Part shown: positions 17,473 to 24,876 of the stretch, one piece after another | Layout of the letters: every line of letters starts with the position of its first letter | Numbering within the stretch: position 1 is the first letter of the stretch | Source: Actinomadura macra NBRC 14102 | GTDB taxonomy: Bacteria > Actinomycetota > Actinomycetes > Streptosporangiales > Streptosporangiaceae | DNA: 54,676 nt | Assembly (NCBI RefSeq): GCF_001552215.1 | Contig: NZ_BCQT01000033.1 | Coordinates: 1-54,676 of the forward strand | Direction: 5' to 3' | Translations under genes and position numbers: made by a program | Notes under the pieces: model-generated | Seen by the model: only the letters and a program-made list of their open reading frames with translations | What the model was told of the DNA's origin: nothing | The model's database searches: none

Positions 17473-18396
17473 TTGCCCCAGGATTCAGCTGCACCAACCC
17501 CTCCGGCCGAAGGCGAACCGGCCGGGCGGTTGATCGACTACCCCCGGCGCGGTGGTCCGACGGTGTTGCGCATCCTCCTCGGTGCGCAGTTGCGGCGGCT
17601 CCGCGAGGCGCGCGGCATCTCCACCGAGCAGGCCGGGTACGAGATCCGCGGCTCGCACTCCAAGATCAGCCGTATGGAGCTGGGCCGGGTCGGCTTCAAG
17701 GAACGCGACGTCGCCGACCTGCTCACCCTCTATGGCGTCACCGACACCGCCGACCGCGCCACGATGCTGGAGCTGGCCAAGGAGGCCAACACCCCCGGCT
17801 GGTGGCACCGGTACGGCGACGTCCTGCCGAGCTGGTTCGAGGTCTACCTCGGCTTGGAAGAGGCGGCGTCGCTGTTGCGCACCTACGAGCTGCAGTTCGT
17901 CCCAGGGCTGCTGCAGACCGAGGCGTACGCGCGCGCGGTCGTGCGCCTCGGCTTCTCCGATGCCTCCGACGAGGAGGTCGAGCGGCGCGTCCAGGTCCGC
18001 ACGACCCGGCAGGAACGGTTCATCTCCCCCGGCGCGCCGACGCTGTGGGCCGTCCTGGACGAGGCGGTCGTGCGCCGCCCGCTCGGCGGCCGCGAGGTGA
18101 TGCGGCAGCAGATCCGGCACCTCATCGTGATGTCGGAGCTCCCGAACGTCACGCTGCAGATCGTCCCGTTCGGTGCGGGCGGTCACGCGGCGGCGGGCGG
18201 TCCCTTCACCATCCTGCGCTTCGCCGAGCCGGCACTGTCCGATGTCGTCTACCTGGAGCAGCTCACCAGCGCGCTCTACCTCGACAAGCCGACCGACGTC
18301 GACACCTATATGCGCGCGATGAACAACCTTTGCATCACCGCCGCGCGCCCCGACGACACCGCCCGCCACCTCACGGCCATCCTGAAGGAACTCTGA
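17473..18396 (+). CDS. XRE-family regulator with DUF5753 domain
   Basis: 307 residues if TTG at 17473 is used; a GTG at 17401 would add 24 poor residues. A helix-turn-helix at about 30-88 (LGAQLRRLREARGISTEQAG, YEIRGSHSKISRMELGRVGF, KERDVADLLTLYGV) is followed by a DUF5753 domain to the end (WFEVYLGLEEAASLLRTYEL, QFVPGLLQTEAYARAVVRLG, ELPNVTLQIVPFGAG). Such regulators are present in dozens of copies in Streptomyces-like genomes, usually next to a DUF397 gene, often controlling secondary metabolism or development. No DUF397 gene follows here; the next gene is convergent. Confidence 0.92.
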   Translation: MPQDSAAPTPPAEGEPAGRLIDYPRRGGPTVLRILLGAQLRRLREARGISTEQAGYEIRGSHSKISRMELGRVGFKERDVADLLTLYGVTDTADRATMLELAKEANTPGWWHRYGDVLPSWFEVYLGLEEAASLLRTYELQFVPGLLQTEAYARAVVRLGFSDASDEEVERRVQVRTTRQERFISPGAPTLWAVLDEAVVRRPLGGREVMRQQIRHLIVMSELPNVTLQIVPFGAGGHAAAGGPFTILRFAEPALSDVVYLEQLTSALYLDKPTDVDTYMRAMNNLCITAARPDDTARHLTAILKEL

Positions 18397-18426
18397 GCAC
18401 GCGGCGTCGTCCGTCCCCGGCGGGGG

Positions 18427-18867
18427 TCAGCTGGAATCGTCGCTCAAGACCCGCTCGTCGCGAGTCCGGCTGCCACCGCGGAACTCCGCGATGACCGCGC
18501 CGTCCGAAAGGCGGCGCACGGTCACGTCATAGACACCGCTGCGGCCGTAGCGGGTGCGCTCCACCGCGGTCGCCTCCAGGACGTCACCGCTGCGCGCCGG
18601 GGCGACGAACACCACGTCGGCGGATGCCGCGACCGTCACGGAGTCGTGGGTGTTGCAGGCGTAGGCGAACGCCGAGTCGGCGAGAAGGAACAAGTAGCCC
18701 CCGTGGGCGATGCCGAAGCCGTTCACCATCGTGTCGCCGACCGTCATCCGCAGCCGGGCCCGGCCCGGTGCGATCTCGGCGATCCGCATCGCCAGGTCCT
18801 GCGCCACCCGGTCCCGCCGGTACATCGTCTCGGCGCATTGGCGCGCCACCTCCGCCGCGTCGCTCAC
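18427..18867 (-). CDS. Hotdog-fold acyl-CoA thioesterase, PaaI type
   Basis: 146 residues from a GTG at 18867. MVNGFGIAHGGYLFLLADSA carries the PaaI HGG motif; the catalytic Asp is in LADSAFAYACN. VAASADVVFVAPARSGDVLE and RRLSDGAVIAEFRGGSRT follow as expected. PaaI enzymes remove CoA from hydroxyphenylacetyl-type esters formed in phenylacetate breakdown, but no paa genes are near and the substrate is open. The longer upstream frame is Arg-rich and not used. Confidence 0.9.
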   Translation of the reverse strand: MSDAAEVARQCAETMYRRDRVAQDLAMRIAEIAPGRARLRMTVGDTMVNGFGIAHGGYLFLLADSAFAYACNTHDSVTVAASADVVFVAPARSGDVLEATAVERTRYGRSGVYDVTVRRLSDGAVIAEFRGGSRTRDERVLSDDSS

Positions 18868-19020
18868 CCGCCCAGCGTATTGACCGTCTGGGGATGGACG
18901 GCACGGCCTCGATCGGGTGTGGGCACGCGGTTCCCTTTCGCGACGGGTGCCCGCCCGTGTAGCGTCGGTGTGGGAACATTCGTTCGACCGATGTTCGTCC
19001 GACGCCACCGAGGTGCTGAG

Positions 19021-20070
19021 GTGCCGACGTCACTGAGTGCTGACACCGAGCCGCCGCCACGGCTGCTGGGACGATGGGAGATCGGCGCGCCGGACGCCGT
19101 GTCCCCCGGGCCGGGGAGCCGGAGCAGGCGGATCGACACCGCGCAGGGCTCGTTCTTCCTGCGGGAGTACGCGGAGCCCGACCGGCGGCGCCTGCGGTTC
19201 CAGCACACCGTCACCGCCGCGCTCGACGCGGCGGGCCTGCCGGTCCTCGCGCCGATCCCCGCGCGCGGTGGGCGGACGCTCGTCACGGCGGCGGGGCGGG
19301 TCTTCGCGCTCTACCCCTGGGTCACCGGGCGCGTGCGCGGCGGGCTGGAGCTGACGTTCGGCCAGTGCGAGGCGCTCGGTGGGCTGCTCGGGCGGCTGCA
19401 CGCGGAACTCGACCGGCTGACGCCGCCGGTGCAGCAGAGCCTGCTGGTGCCGACGCCGCGCGCCAGCGACGCCGCGGACGCGGTCGGCGCGATGCTGGAG
19501 GCCGTCCCCGACGACGGCGGGGGCACCGACTTCGACGCGCTGACCGGGCGACGGCTGCGGGAGCGGCACACCCTGCTCACCGAGTTCGCCGACCATCAGC
19601 CGCCGGAGATGGAGGTCAGCACGGTCGGCCACCTGCACGGCTCGTTCCAGGCGGAGAGCCTGCGCTATGGCGGCTCCGGCAACGTCACCGCGGTCCTCGG
19701 CTGGGACGGGCTGCACACCGGGCCGGTGGCGGGCGAGGTCGTCCGGGCGGCGGCGCGGCTGTTCGCGTGCGACGACGAGCGGGGCCTCGACCTCGACCGT
19801 GTCCAGGCGTTCGTGCGGGGCCACCGCGCGGCGTTCCCGCTGGACGCCGGGCAGATCCAGGCGGCCGTCCACCGGGAGTGGTGGGAGCGGCTCTGCGATG
19901 TCGCCGCGCTGCGGCACCGCTACCTCGGCGAGGAGGGCACGGGCGAACGCGGGTCGGCGACGCTGGTCGCGTGGTGGTCCGCGCAATTGGAGCGCACCCT
20001 GGAGGTGTTCGCCGCGCCCTACTCCGCGGCGTTCGCGGACGCACCCGGCGACAGCCCCGCTTTCGGCTGA
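19021..20070 (+). CDS. APH-fold (aminoglycoside phosphotransferase-like) protein with altered catalytic loop
   Basis: 349 residues from a GTG at 19021 (GAGG seven bases upstream). An N-lobe with IDTAQGSFFLREYAEPDRRR and a hinge VFALYPWVTGRV are typical of APH/choline-kinase proteins. The Brenner loop, normally HGDxxxxN, reads HLHGSFQAESLRYGG: Asp is Ser208 and Asn is Ser213. The metal Asp is probably Asp229 in LGWDGLHTGPV. With the catalytic base changed it may be a pseudoenzyme or bind a different substrate. It is upstream of, but not coupled to, the TetR gene. Confidence 0.8.
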   Translation: MPTSLSADTEPPPRLLGRWEIGAPDAVSPGPGSRSRRIDTAQGSFFLREYAEPDRRRLRFQHTVTAALDAAGLPVLAPIPARGGRTLVTAAGRVFALYPWVTGRVRGGLELTFGQCEALGGLLGRLHAELDRLTPPVQQSLLVPTPRASDAADAVGAMLEAVPDDGGGTDFDALTGRRLRERHTLLTEFADHQPPEMEVSTVGHLHGSFQAESLRYGGSGNVTAVLGWDGLHTGPVAGEVVRAAARLFACDDERGLDLDRVQAFVRGHRAAFPLDAGQIQAAVHREWWERLCDVAALRHRYLGEEGTGERGSATLVAWWSAQLERTLEVFAAPYSAAFADAPGDSPAFG

Positions 20071-20088
20071 CCGCGGTCGCACGCCCAT

Positions 20089-20105
20089 TTGACCGAACGT
20101 TACAG
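20089..20105. promoter_or_regulatory. Operator copy 1 in front of the TetR gene
   Basis: TTGACCGAACGTTACAG. Its reverse complement matches the site at 20760-20776 at 16 of 17 positions. TTGACC at 20089-20094 can also serve as the -35 box of the regulator promoter, with TAGCGT at 20113-20118 as a weak -10. This points to autoregulation. Confidence 0.7.
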
Positions 20106-20125
20106 AATCGCCTAGCGTCGGTGGG

Positions 20126-20716
20126 ATGGGGCGCACGAGGGAGTTCGACACGGAGGCGGCGATCGCAGCCGCGGTCGAGGTCTTCCGGAGCCGCGGATAC
20201 CAGGCGACGTCGGTCCAGGATCTCGTGGACGCGACGGGGATCGGCCGCGGCTCGCTCTACGCGGCGTTCGGGAGCAAGGACGGCCTCTACGAGCAGGCGC
20301 TCCGCCGCTACTCCAGCACGTCGCTGGCGTGGATGGCGGGGCAGCTGGACACCGACGGCCCCGTCCGCGACGTGCTCCGCACCCTGTTGCTCTCCCTGGT
20401 CGACGACACGATCCAAGATCCGGGGCGCCGGGGGTGCCTGATGACGAACGCGGCCGTGGAGCGGCTTCCGTCCGACGCGAGTACCGGACGGATCGTCGGC
20501 GACTCCTTCGACCGGGTCGCGGAGCTGGTCGAGACGGTGCTCCGCCGGGGACGCAGCCGCGGCGAGCTCCCTCAGGACGCGGACGTGACCGCGCTCGCCG
20601 ACTTCGTGACGACGACCATCCAGGGGCTGCGCGTCCAGGGCAAGGCGGGTGCGGACCGGCGCCGGCTGGCCGCGGTGGTCGAGACCGCCCTGGGAGCCCT
20701 CCCCGATCCGGGGTAG
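20126..20716 (+). CDS. TetR-family transcriptional regulator
   Basis: 196 residues. The HTH is at about 10-55 (TEAAIAAAVEVFRSRGYQAT, SVQDLVDATGIGRGSLYAAF, GSKDGLYEQALRRY). The ligand-binding domain has GCLMTNAAVERLPSD, the TetR_C_6-like segment of AcrR/TetR repressors that sit next to oxidoreductases. It starts 20 bases after an operator-like site that is repeated before the following dehydrogenase gene, so both are probably repressed by it until a ligand binds. Confidence 0.93.
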   Translation: MGRTREFDTEAAIAAAVEVFRSRGYQATSVQDLVDATGIGRGSLYAAFGSKDGLYEQALRRYSSTSLAWMAGQLDTDGPVRDVLRTLLLSLVDDTIQDPGRRGCLMTNAAVERLPSDASTGRIVGDSFDRVAELVETVLRRGRSRGELPQDADVTALADFVTTTIQGLRVQGKAGADRRRLAAVVETALGALPDPG

Positions 20717-20753
20717 GGACGGGTCGTGACCGGTGGACGGCACGGCACGACCA

Positions 20754-20782
20754 TTGAAACTGTAACGTTCAGTCAATAAAGA
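20754..20782 (+). promoter_or_regulatory. Promoter of the dehydrogenase gene with operator copy 2 in its spacer
   Basis: The -35 is TTGAAA at 20754-20759 and the -10 is TAAAGA at 20777-20782. The 17-base spacer 20760-20776 is exactly CTGTAACGTTCAGTCAA, the same site as at 20089-20105 in the opposite direction. Within it ACTG and CAGT arms flank TAACGTT. Repressor bound here would shut out RNA polymerase. Confidence 0.7.
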
Positions 20783-20794
20783 GGAGTTCGGAAC

Positions 20795-21661
20795 ATGAGC
20801 GATGTCGCGCTGCTGGGCACCGGGATCATGGGTGCGGCGATGGCCCGCAACCTGCTCAAGAACGGGCACCGGGTCACGGTCTGGAACCGCACCCGGTCAC
20901 GCGCCGAGCCGCTCGCCGCCGACGGCGCCACGGTCGCCGGCACGCCCGCCGAGGCCGTCGAGGGCGCCGAGGTCGTCATCACGATGCTGAGCGACGGCCA
21001 GACCGTCCTGTCCGTGCTGACCGAGGCGACGGGCGCGCTGCGCCCGGGGCAGATCTGGGCGCAGATGAGCACGGTCGGCGTCGTCTCGCTCCGGTTGCTC
21101 GCCGACTTCGCCGCCGAGCAGCGCCTGACGTTCGTGGACGCGCCCGTCCAGGGCACCAAGCAGCCCGCAGAGCAGGGCACACTGGTGATCCTGGCCGCCG
21201 GCCCCGAGGACGTCCGCGCCGCGCTGGAGCCGGTGTTCGGCGCGGTCGGCCAGAAGACCCTGTGGCTGGACGCCGACGGCGCGGCCGGCGCCGCCACCCG
21301 GCTCAAGCTCGCCGCGGTGAGCTTCGGCATCTCGATGACCTCGATCGTCGCCGAGTCCCTCGCGCTCGCCAGGGGCCTCGGGCTCGACCCCGCGCTGTTC
21401 GGCGAGGTCGTCACGGGCGGCCCGATGGACAGCCCGTACCTGCAGGCCAAGATGAAGGCGATCCTCGCCGGGGACTTCGGGACGAGCTTCGCCGTCCGCA
21501 ACGCCGAGAAGGACACCCGGCTGATCCACGAGGCGGCCGAGAGCGGCATGGTCCGCGTCGACATGAACGACGCCGCGGGCCAGCGGTTCCGCCGCGCGCT
21601 GGAGCAGGGCCACGGCGACGAGGACATGGCCGCCACCTACCACGCCAGTTTCCCGGGCTGA
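20795..21661 (+). CDS. NAD(P)-dependent oxidoreductase, 3-hydroxyisobutyrate dehydrogenase/6PGDH type
   Basis: 288 residues. The dinucleotide-binding start ALLGTGIMGAAMARNLLKNG gives GxGxxG; VWNRTRSRAEPL follows, with Arg after the second strand suggesting NADPH. QMSTVGVVSLRLLADFAAE and FVDAPVQGTKQPAEQGTLVI match the family's substrate loop, and KLAAVSFGISMTSIVAESLA has the catalytic-Lys helix. Members reduce or oxidise small hydroxy acids; the substrate is not known. ATG at 20795 has GAGGAG nine bases upstream. Probably repressed by the adjacent TetR protein. Confidence 0.92.
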   Translation: MSDVALLGTGIMGAAMARNLLKNGHRVTVWNRTRSRAEPLAADGATVAGTPAEAVEGAEVVITMLSDGQTVLSVLTEATGALRPGQIWAQMSTVGVVSLRLLADFAAEQRLTFVDAPVQGTKQPAEQGTLVILAAGPEDVRAALEPVFGAVGQKTLWLDADGAAGAATRLKLAAVSFGISMTSIVAESLALARGLGLDPALFGEVVTGGPMDSPYLQAKMKAILAGDFGTSFAVRNAEKDTRLIHEAAESGMVRVDMNDAAGQRFRRALEQGHGDEDMAATYHASFPG

Positions 21662-21671
21662 GTCCGAGTGT

Positions 21672-21687
21672 GGCGGTGCGCACCGCC
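21672..21687 (+). terminator. Short perfect palindrome after the dehydrogenase gene
   Basis: GGCGGTGCGCACCGCC is fully self-complementary (six-pair stem, four-base loop) and lies 10 bases past the stop. It could be a weak terminator. Confidence 0.3.
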
Positions 21688-21713
21688 GGCCGTCGCGGGG
21701 CGAGGATGGGGTC

Positions 21714-22115
21714 ATGGACGTACTGAGCAGCCGCATCCTGCTCCGCCCGGCCGACCCGGGGCGCAGCCAGGCGTTCTACCGCGACGTTCTGGGGCTCGCG
21801 GTGTACCGCGAGTTCGGCCCCAAGGACACGCCCGGCATCGTGTTCTTTCTTGGTCCGGGGTTCCTGGAGGTGTCGGGGCACGGCACCGTAGAGACCGGCG
21901 CGCCGGCCGCCATCTCACCGATGATCTGGCTCCAGGTCAGGGACGTCCGGGCCGAGCACGACCGCCTCGTGGCGGCCGGCGCCCCGATCGGCCGGGGACC
22001 GCGCGAGGAGCCGTGGGGGCTCATCGAAATGTGGGTCCGGGACCCGGACGGCGTGAAGATCGTTATCGTCGAGGTCCCGGAGGGACATCCCCTGCGGCGT
22101 GATCCACGTTCCTGA
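21714..22115 (+). CDS. VOC-family (glyoxalase-like) protein
   Basis: 133 residues, two beta-alpha-beta-beta-beta units as in the vicinal-oxygen-chelate fold: SSRILLRPADPGRSQAFYRD, VLGLAVYREFG, then GIVFFLGPGFLEVSG, and MIWLQVRDVRAEHDRL, IEMWVRDPDGVKIVIVEVP. Members include glyoxalase, bleomycin-resistance and dioxygenase-type proteins. The function cannot be picked from sequence. It is followed after eight bases by a methyltransferase gene and may be co-transcribed with it. Confidence 0.88.
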   Translation: MDVLSSRILLRPADPGRSQAFYRDVLGLAVYREFGPKDTPGIVFFLGPGFLEVSGHGTVETGAPAAISPMIWLQVRDVRAEHDRLVAAGAPIGRGPREEPWGLIEMWVRDPDGVKIVIVEVPEGHPLRRDPRS

Positions 22116-22123
22116 CCCGGCAG

Positions 22124-22768
22124 GTGACGATGACCAAGGACCAGGCGGCCGACGACCGGACGAGCGACGACTACTGGAACCACAACACGCATTACCACGG
22201 CGTCGTGCTCCGCAACGTCCCGCGCGGATGCGGCGCGGCCCTCGACGTCGGTTGCGGGGATGGGCTGCTCGTGCGCCGTCTCGCGCCCCGCGCCGTCCAC
22301 GTCACGGGCCTCGACCGCTCGGCGGAGATGATCGCCAAGGCGCGGGCACTGAGCGAGGGTGTCGGCAACGCCGACTTCGTGGAGGCCGGGTTGCTGGAGT
22401 ACGACCTGCCCGTGGAGCACTATGACTTCGTGTGCAGCGTCGCCGCGATCCATCACATGGACTTCACCAAGGCGATGACCGCGATGCGCGACGCCGTCCG
22501 TCCAGGCGGCGGGCTGGTCGTCATGAGCCTGGCCACCAACGCCGGCCGCCGGGACCTCGCGATATCGGCGGCCGGCCTGCCGGCGCACTACTACCACCAC
22601 CTGCGCAACCGGCGGCGCGCGACCCATCCCGGTCCCGGGGCACCGATCGTCGTCCCCGAGATGACCTGGGGCGAGGTGCGCGAGGAGTCGCTGCGGCTGC
22701 TGCCCGGCGCCACGTTCCGGCGGCACGCGCTGTGGCGCTACTCCGTGGTGTGGCACAAGCCGCGCTGA
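22124..22768 (+). CDS. Class I SAM-dependent methyltransferase
   Basis: 214 residues from GTG at 22124, or 212 from ATG at 22130. SAM motif I is CGAALDVGCGDGLLVRRLAP at about residues 36-55, then the acidic end of strand 2 (VTGLDRSAEMIAKAR) and motif IV in HYDFVCSVAAIHHMDFTKAM. The post-motif PGGGLVVMSLA is typical of small-molecule methyltransferases. The substrate is unknown. It ends just before the promoter region of the four-gene helicase-nuclease cassette. Confidence 0.93.
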   Translation: MTMTKDQAADDRTSDDYWNHNTHYHGVVLRNVPRGCGAALDVGCGDGLLVRRLAPRAVHVTGLDRSAEMIAKARALSEGVGNADFVEAGLLEYDLPVEHYDFVCSVAAIHHMDFTKAMTAMRDAVRPGGGLVVMSLATNAGRRDLAISAAGLPAHYYHHLRNRRRATHPGPGAPIVVPEMTWGEVREESLRLLPGATFRRHALWRYSVVWHKPR

Positions 22769-22790
22769 TTCCGGACGCCTCGCCAGGAAA

Positions 22791-22820
22791 CTGGAAAACG
22801 CTGGAACTGTCTGGAAGCTG
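22791..22820 (+). repeat. Three CTGGAA boxes on a 10-base period before the cassette
   Basis: CTGGAA begins at 22791, 22801 and 22811, so three direct copies lie on the same face of the helix. They end 17 bases before the ATG of the first cassette gene at 22837. They may bind a regulator, perhaps the winged-helix protein that the gene encodes; that role is inference. Confidence 0.5.
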
Positions 22821-22836
22821 CTGTACTGTCACCCGC

Positions 22837-23757
22837 ATGTCCCGGTCCCCCGGCGCCTCCACCCCCGACGCGTTGGAGGCGCGCATCGCCGAACTGCGCG
22901 CCGCCGTCCGTCGCGCGATGGCGACCGGCGACCGGCGGTCCGCTCGCGGCCTGCGCGCCGACCTCCGCGACGCCGAGCGGCTGTGGGACGACGCCGTCCT
23001 CGGTGACGGAGACGGAGACGCCGCTGAGGCCGGGCCCGGCACCAATGGTGGCGGTGGCCAAGGGGGGCATGACGGAAGTGAACGGGAGGAACGGCCGGAA
23101 CGTGGGTTGCTGCCCGTCCGGGAACAGGTGCACCAGGCGCTGACGCTGCTCGGCGCGCCGGCCGCGCCGAAGCTGATCGGGTCGGTGTACGCGGCGTTCT
23201 TCCCCGGCGAGATCGCCGGAAGCCGGCTGACGAGCCTGCGCCGCGACGAGGAGCGCTCGTTCCGCACCGCGCCGTACGCGCGCCCCTTCTACCTGTGCGC
23301 GGCGCTGACCGCCGACCTGCTCGCGCCCGCCCGCGGCCTGCTCACGGTGAGCACCTGGCCACTGGAGCAGCGGATCGTCGGGCCGCTGAGTCCGCGCACT
23401 GACTTCCTCACCTCCGCGGTCCGCCTCGCCGAGCACGCCGGACGGGGCGCGCCGCCCCCCGACGTGCAACGGCTGCTGTGGCGGTTCGCCTCCAACATTC
23501 CCGGTGCGGTCACCGGTACGGTCGGTACAGTCGATCCGGCCGATCTGGCGGAGGCCGCCCGGGCGGAGCTGGCGGTGCACGAGGAACCCGACCGGCGGCG
23601 TCGCGAGTCGGCCGCCGCACGCGCCCGCGCCCGGCTCGACGACGCCGAACGGCTGTTCGGCAGCCGGCTGCGGGCCCTGCACGCATCCGGTGCGCGAGCA
23701 TCCGGCACGCACGAATCCGGCAGCCGACGTGCCACACATGGAGAACGAGACCGATGA
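22837..23757 (+). CDS. Predicted winged-helix DNA-binding protein, first gene of the helicase-nuclease cassette
   Basis: 306 residues. Residues 10-55 form a charged heptad-like helix (LEARIAELRAAVRRAMATGD). Residues 56-82 are an acidic Gly-rich linker. Residues 93-160 (VREQVHQALTLLGAPAAPKL, IGSVYAAFFPGEIAGSRLTS, LRRDEERSF, then RPFYLCAAL) have the helix-helix-helix-hairpin rhythm of a winged helix. The C-terminus is again a long Arg/Glu helix. No exact family is recognised. Its stop overlaps the next start (ATGA), so it is coupled to the nuclease. It may be the regulator or the DNA-loading part of the system. Confidence 0.8.
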   Translation: MSRSPGASTPDALEARIAELRAAVRRAMATGDRRSARGLRADLRDAERLWDDAVLGDGDGDAAEAGPGTNGGGGQGGHDGSEREERPERGLLPVREQVHQALTLLGAPAAPKLIGSVYAAFFPGEIAGSRLTSLRRDEERSFRTAPYARPFYLCAALTADLLAPARGLLTVSTWPLEQRIVGPLSPRTDFLTSAVRLAEHAGRGAPPPDVQRLLWRFASNIPGAVTGTVGTVDPADLAEAARAELAVHEEPDRRRRESAAARARARLDDAERLFGSRLRALHASGARASGTHESGSRRATHGERDR

Positions 23758-24860
23758 TCGAGACCGCGCCGGACCTGGACCGGCTGCGCGGCGGCGCTCC
23801 CCCGCGCAACCACGACGCCCGCACGATCGCAGCGCTGACCGCCAACCCCGGTTGCGCCCGCCGCGGGGTGATGGACGCGGCGGGCGTCGACAAGGACGCG
23901 GTGGCGCGGCACCTGGGATTCCCCTCGCCGTTCGGCCAGTCGCAGTTCGCGATCACTCGCGGGAACGCGTTCGAGGCGCAGGTGAAGGCCGACGGTTGCG
24001 CCGAGTTGCTGACGCTGCTGCGCGACCGGCTCGGGCTGACCGTGGCAGAGGCCGCCTACGACGATCTGGAGGTCGTCGCGGGCAACGAGGGGCGGGAGCT
24101 GCGGCATACCCGGACCCGGCGGCTGCTCGCCCGCGCGCTGGAGACCGGCGAGGGCACGCTGTTCGACCATCCGCTCCTCCGGCTGGAGATCGGCGGGCGG
24201 CTCGCCTACCTGGAGCCGGACGTCATCGCCTTCCAGATCGAGGGCCGCCTGCACGTCATCGAGGTCAAGTCGTTCGCGGTCGTGGACGGGCAGGCCGAGC
24301 CGGAGCAGGTCGCGGCGGCCGCCCGCCAGTCCGCGGTGTACGTGCTGGCCCTGCGCCGGCTGGCGGCGGAACTCGGCCACGACCCCGGCAGGGTGTCACA
24401 CGAGGTGTTCCTCGTCTGCCCGGAGAACTTCTCCAACCGGCCCACGGCCACGCCGCTGGACGTCAGGCCACAGCTCGCCGTCCTGGAACGGCAGCTCGCC
24501 CGCCTCACCCGCGTCGACACGATCCTGGAGGCGCTGCCTGAGGATCTGTGCTTCGAACCGGGCGACGCGCTCGCCGAGTCGGTGCGCGCGGTGGAGGCAC
24601 GGTACGCACCCGAGTGCATGGCGGGTTGCGAGATGGCGTTCTTCTGCCGGGACGAGGCGCGGGCGTGCGGGGCGACGGGCACGCTCGGCCGGTCCGTCCG
24701 TGACGATCTCGGCGGCGTCGACACGGTCGGCGTCGCGCTGGCGCTCGCGGACGGCTCGCTCAGCCCGTCCGACGACCTGGCCGAGACCGCCGCCCAGCTG
24801 CGCACCGCGGCACGACTCCGGGACGAGGCGCTGGCTCACGCCCGGGGCGGCGCCGCGTGA
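23754..24860 (+). CDS. Cas4/Dna2-like PD-(D/E)XK nuclease with probable Fe-S cluster
   Basis: 368 residues. The nuclease motifs are in order: GNAFE (Glu74), LEPDVIAF (Asp156), LHVIEVKSF (Glu170 and Lys172) and the QxxxY motif in ARQSAVYVLAL (Gln192, Tyr196). Cys34 in NPGCARRG, before the core, pairs with a C-terminal cluster CMAGCEMAFFCRDEARAC (Cys288, 292, 298, 305). This is the split one-plus-three cysteine arrangement of Cas4, AddB and Dna2 that holds a 4Fe-4S cluster. It should cleave DNA ends or flaps with Mg or Mn. It overlaps the gene before by ATGA. No cas genes are near, so it is not a CRISPR Cas4. Confidence 0.85.
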   Translation: MIETAPDLDRLRGGAPPRNHDARTIAALTANPGCARRGVMDAAGVDKDAVARHLGFPSPFGQSQFAITRGNAFEAQVKADGCAELLTLLRDRLGLTVAEAAYDDLEVVAGNEGRELRHTRTRRLLARALETGEGTLFDHPLLRLEIGGRLAYLEPDVIAFQIEGRLHVIEVKSFAVVDGQAEPEQVAAAARQSAVYVLALRRLAAELGHDPGRVSHEVFLVCPENFSNRPTATPLDVRPQLAVLERQLARLTRVDTILEALPEDLCFEPGDALAESVRAVEARYAPECMAGCEMAFFCRDEARACGATGTLGRSVRDDLGGVDTVGVALALADGSLSPSDDLAETAAQLRTAARLRDEALAHARGGAA

Positions 24861-24876
24861 CCACGGCCATCACTCC

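Noticed and set aside
22791..22820. Repeats considered as a CRISPR remnant
   Set aside because: The units are only six bases with four-base spacers; they fit a regulatory array, not CRISPR.
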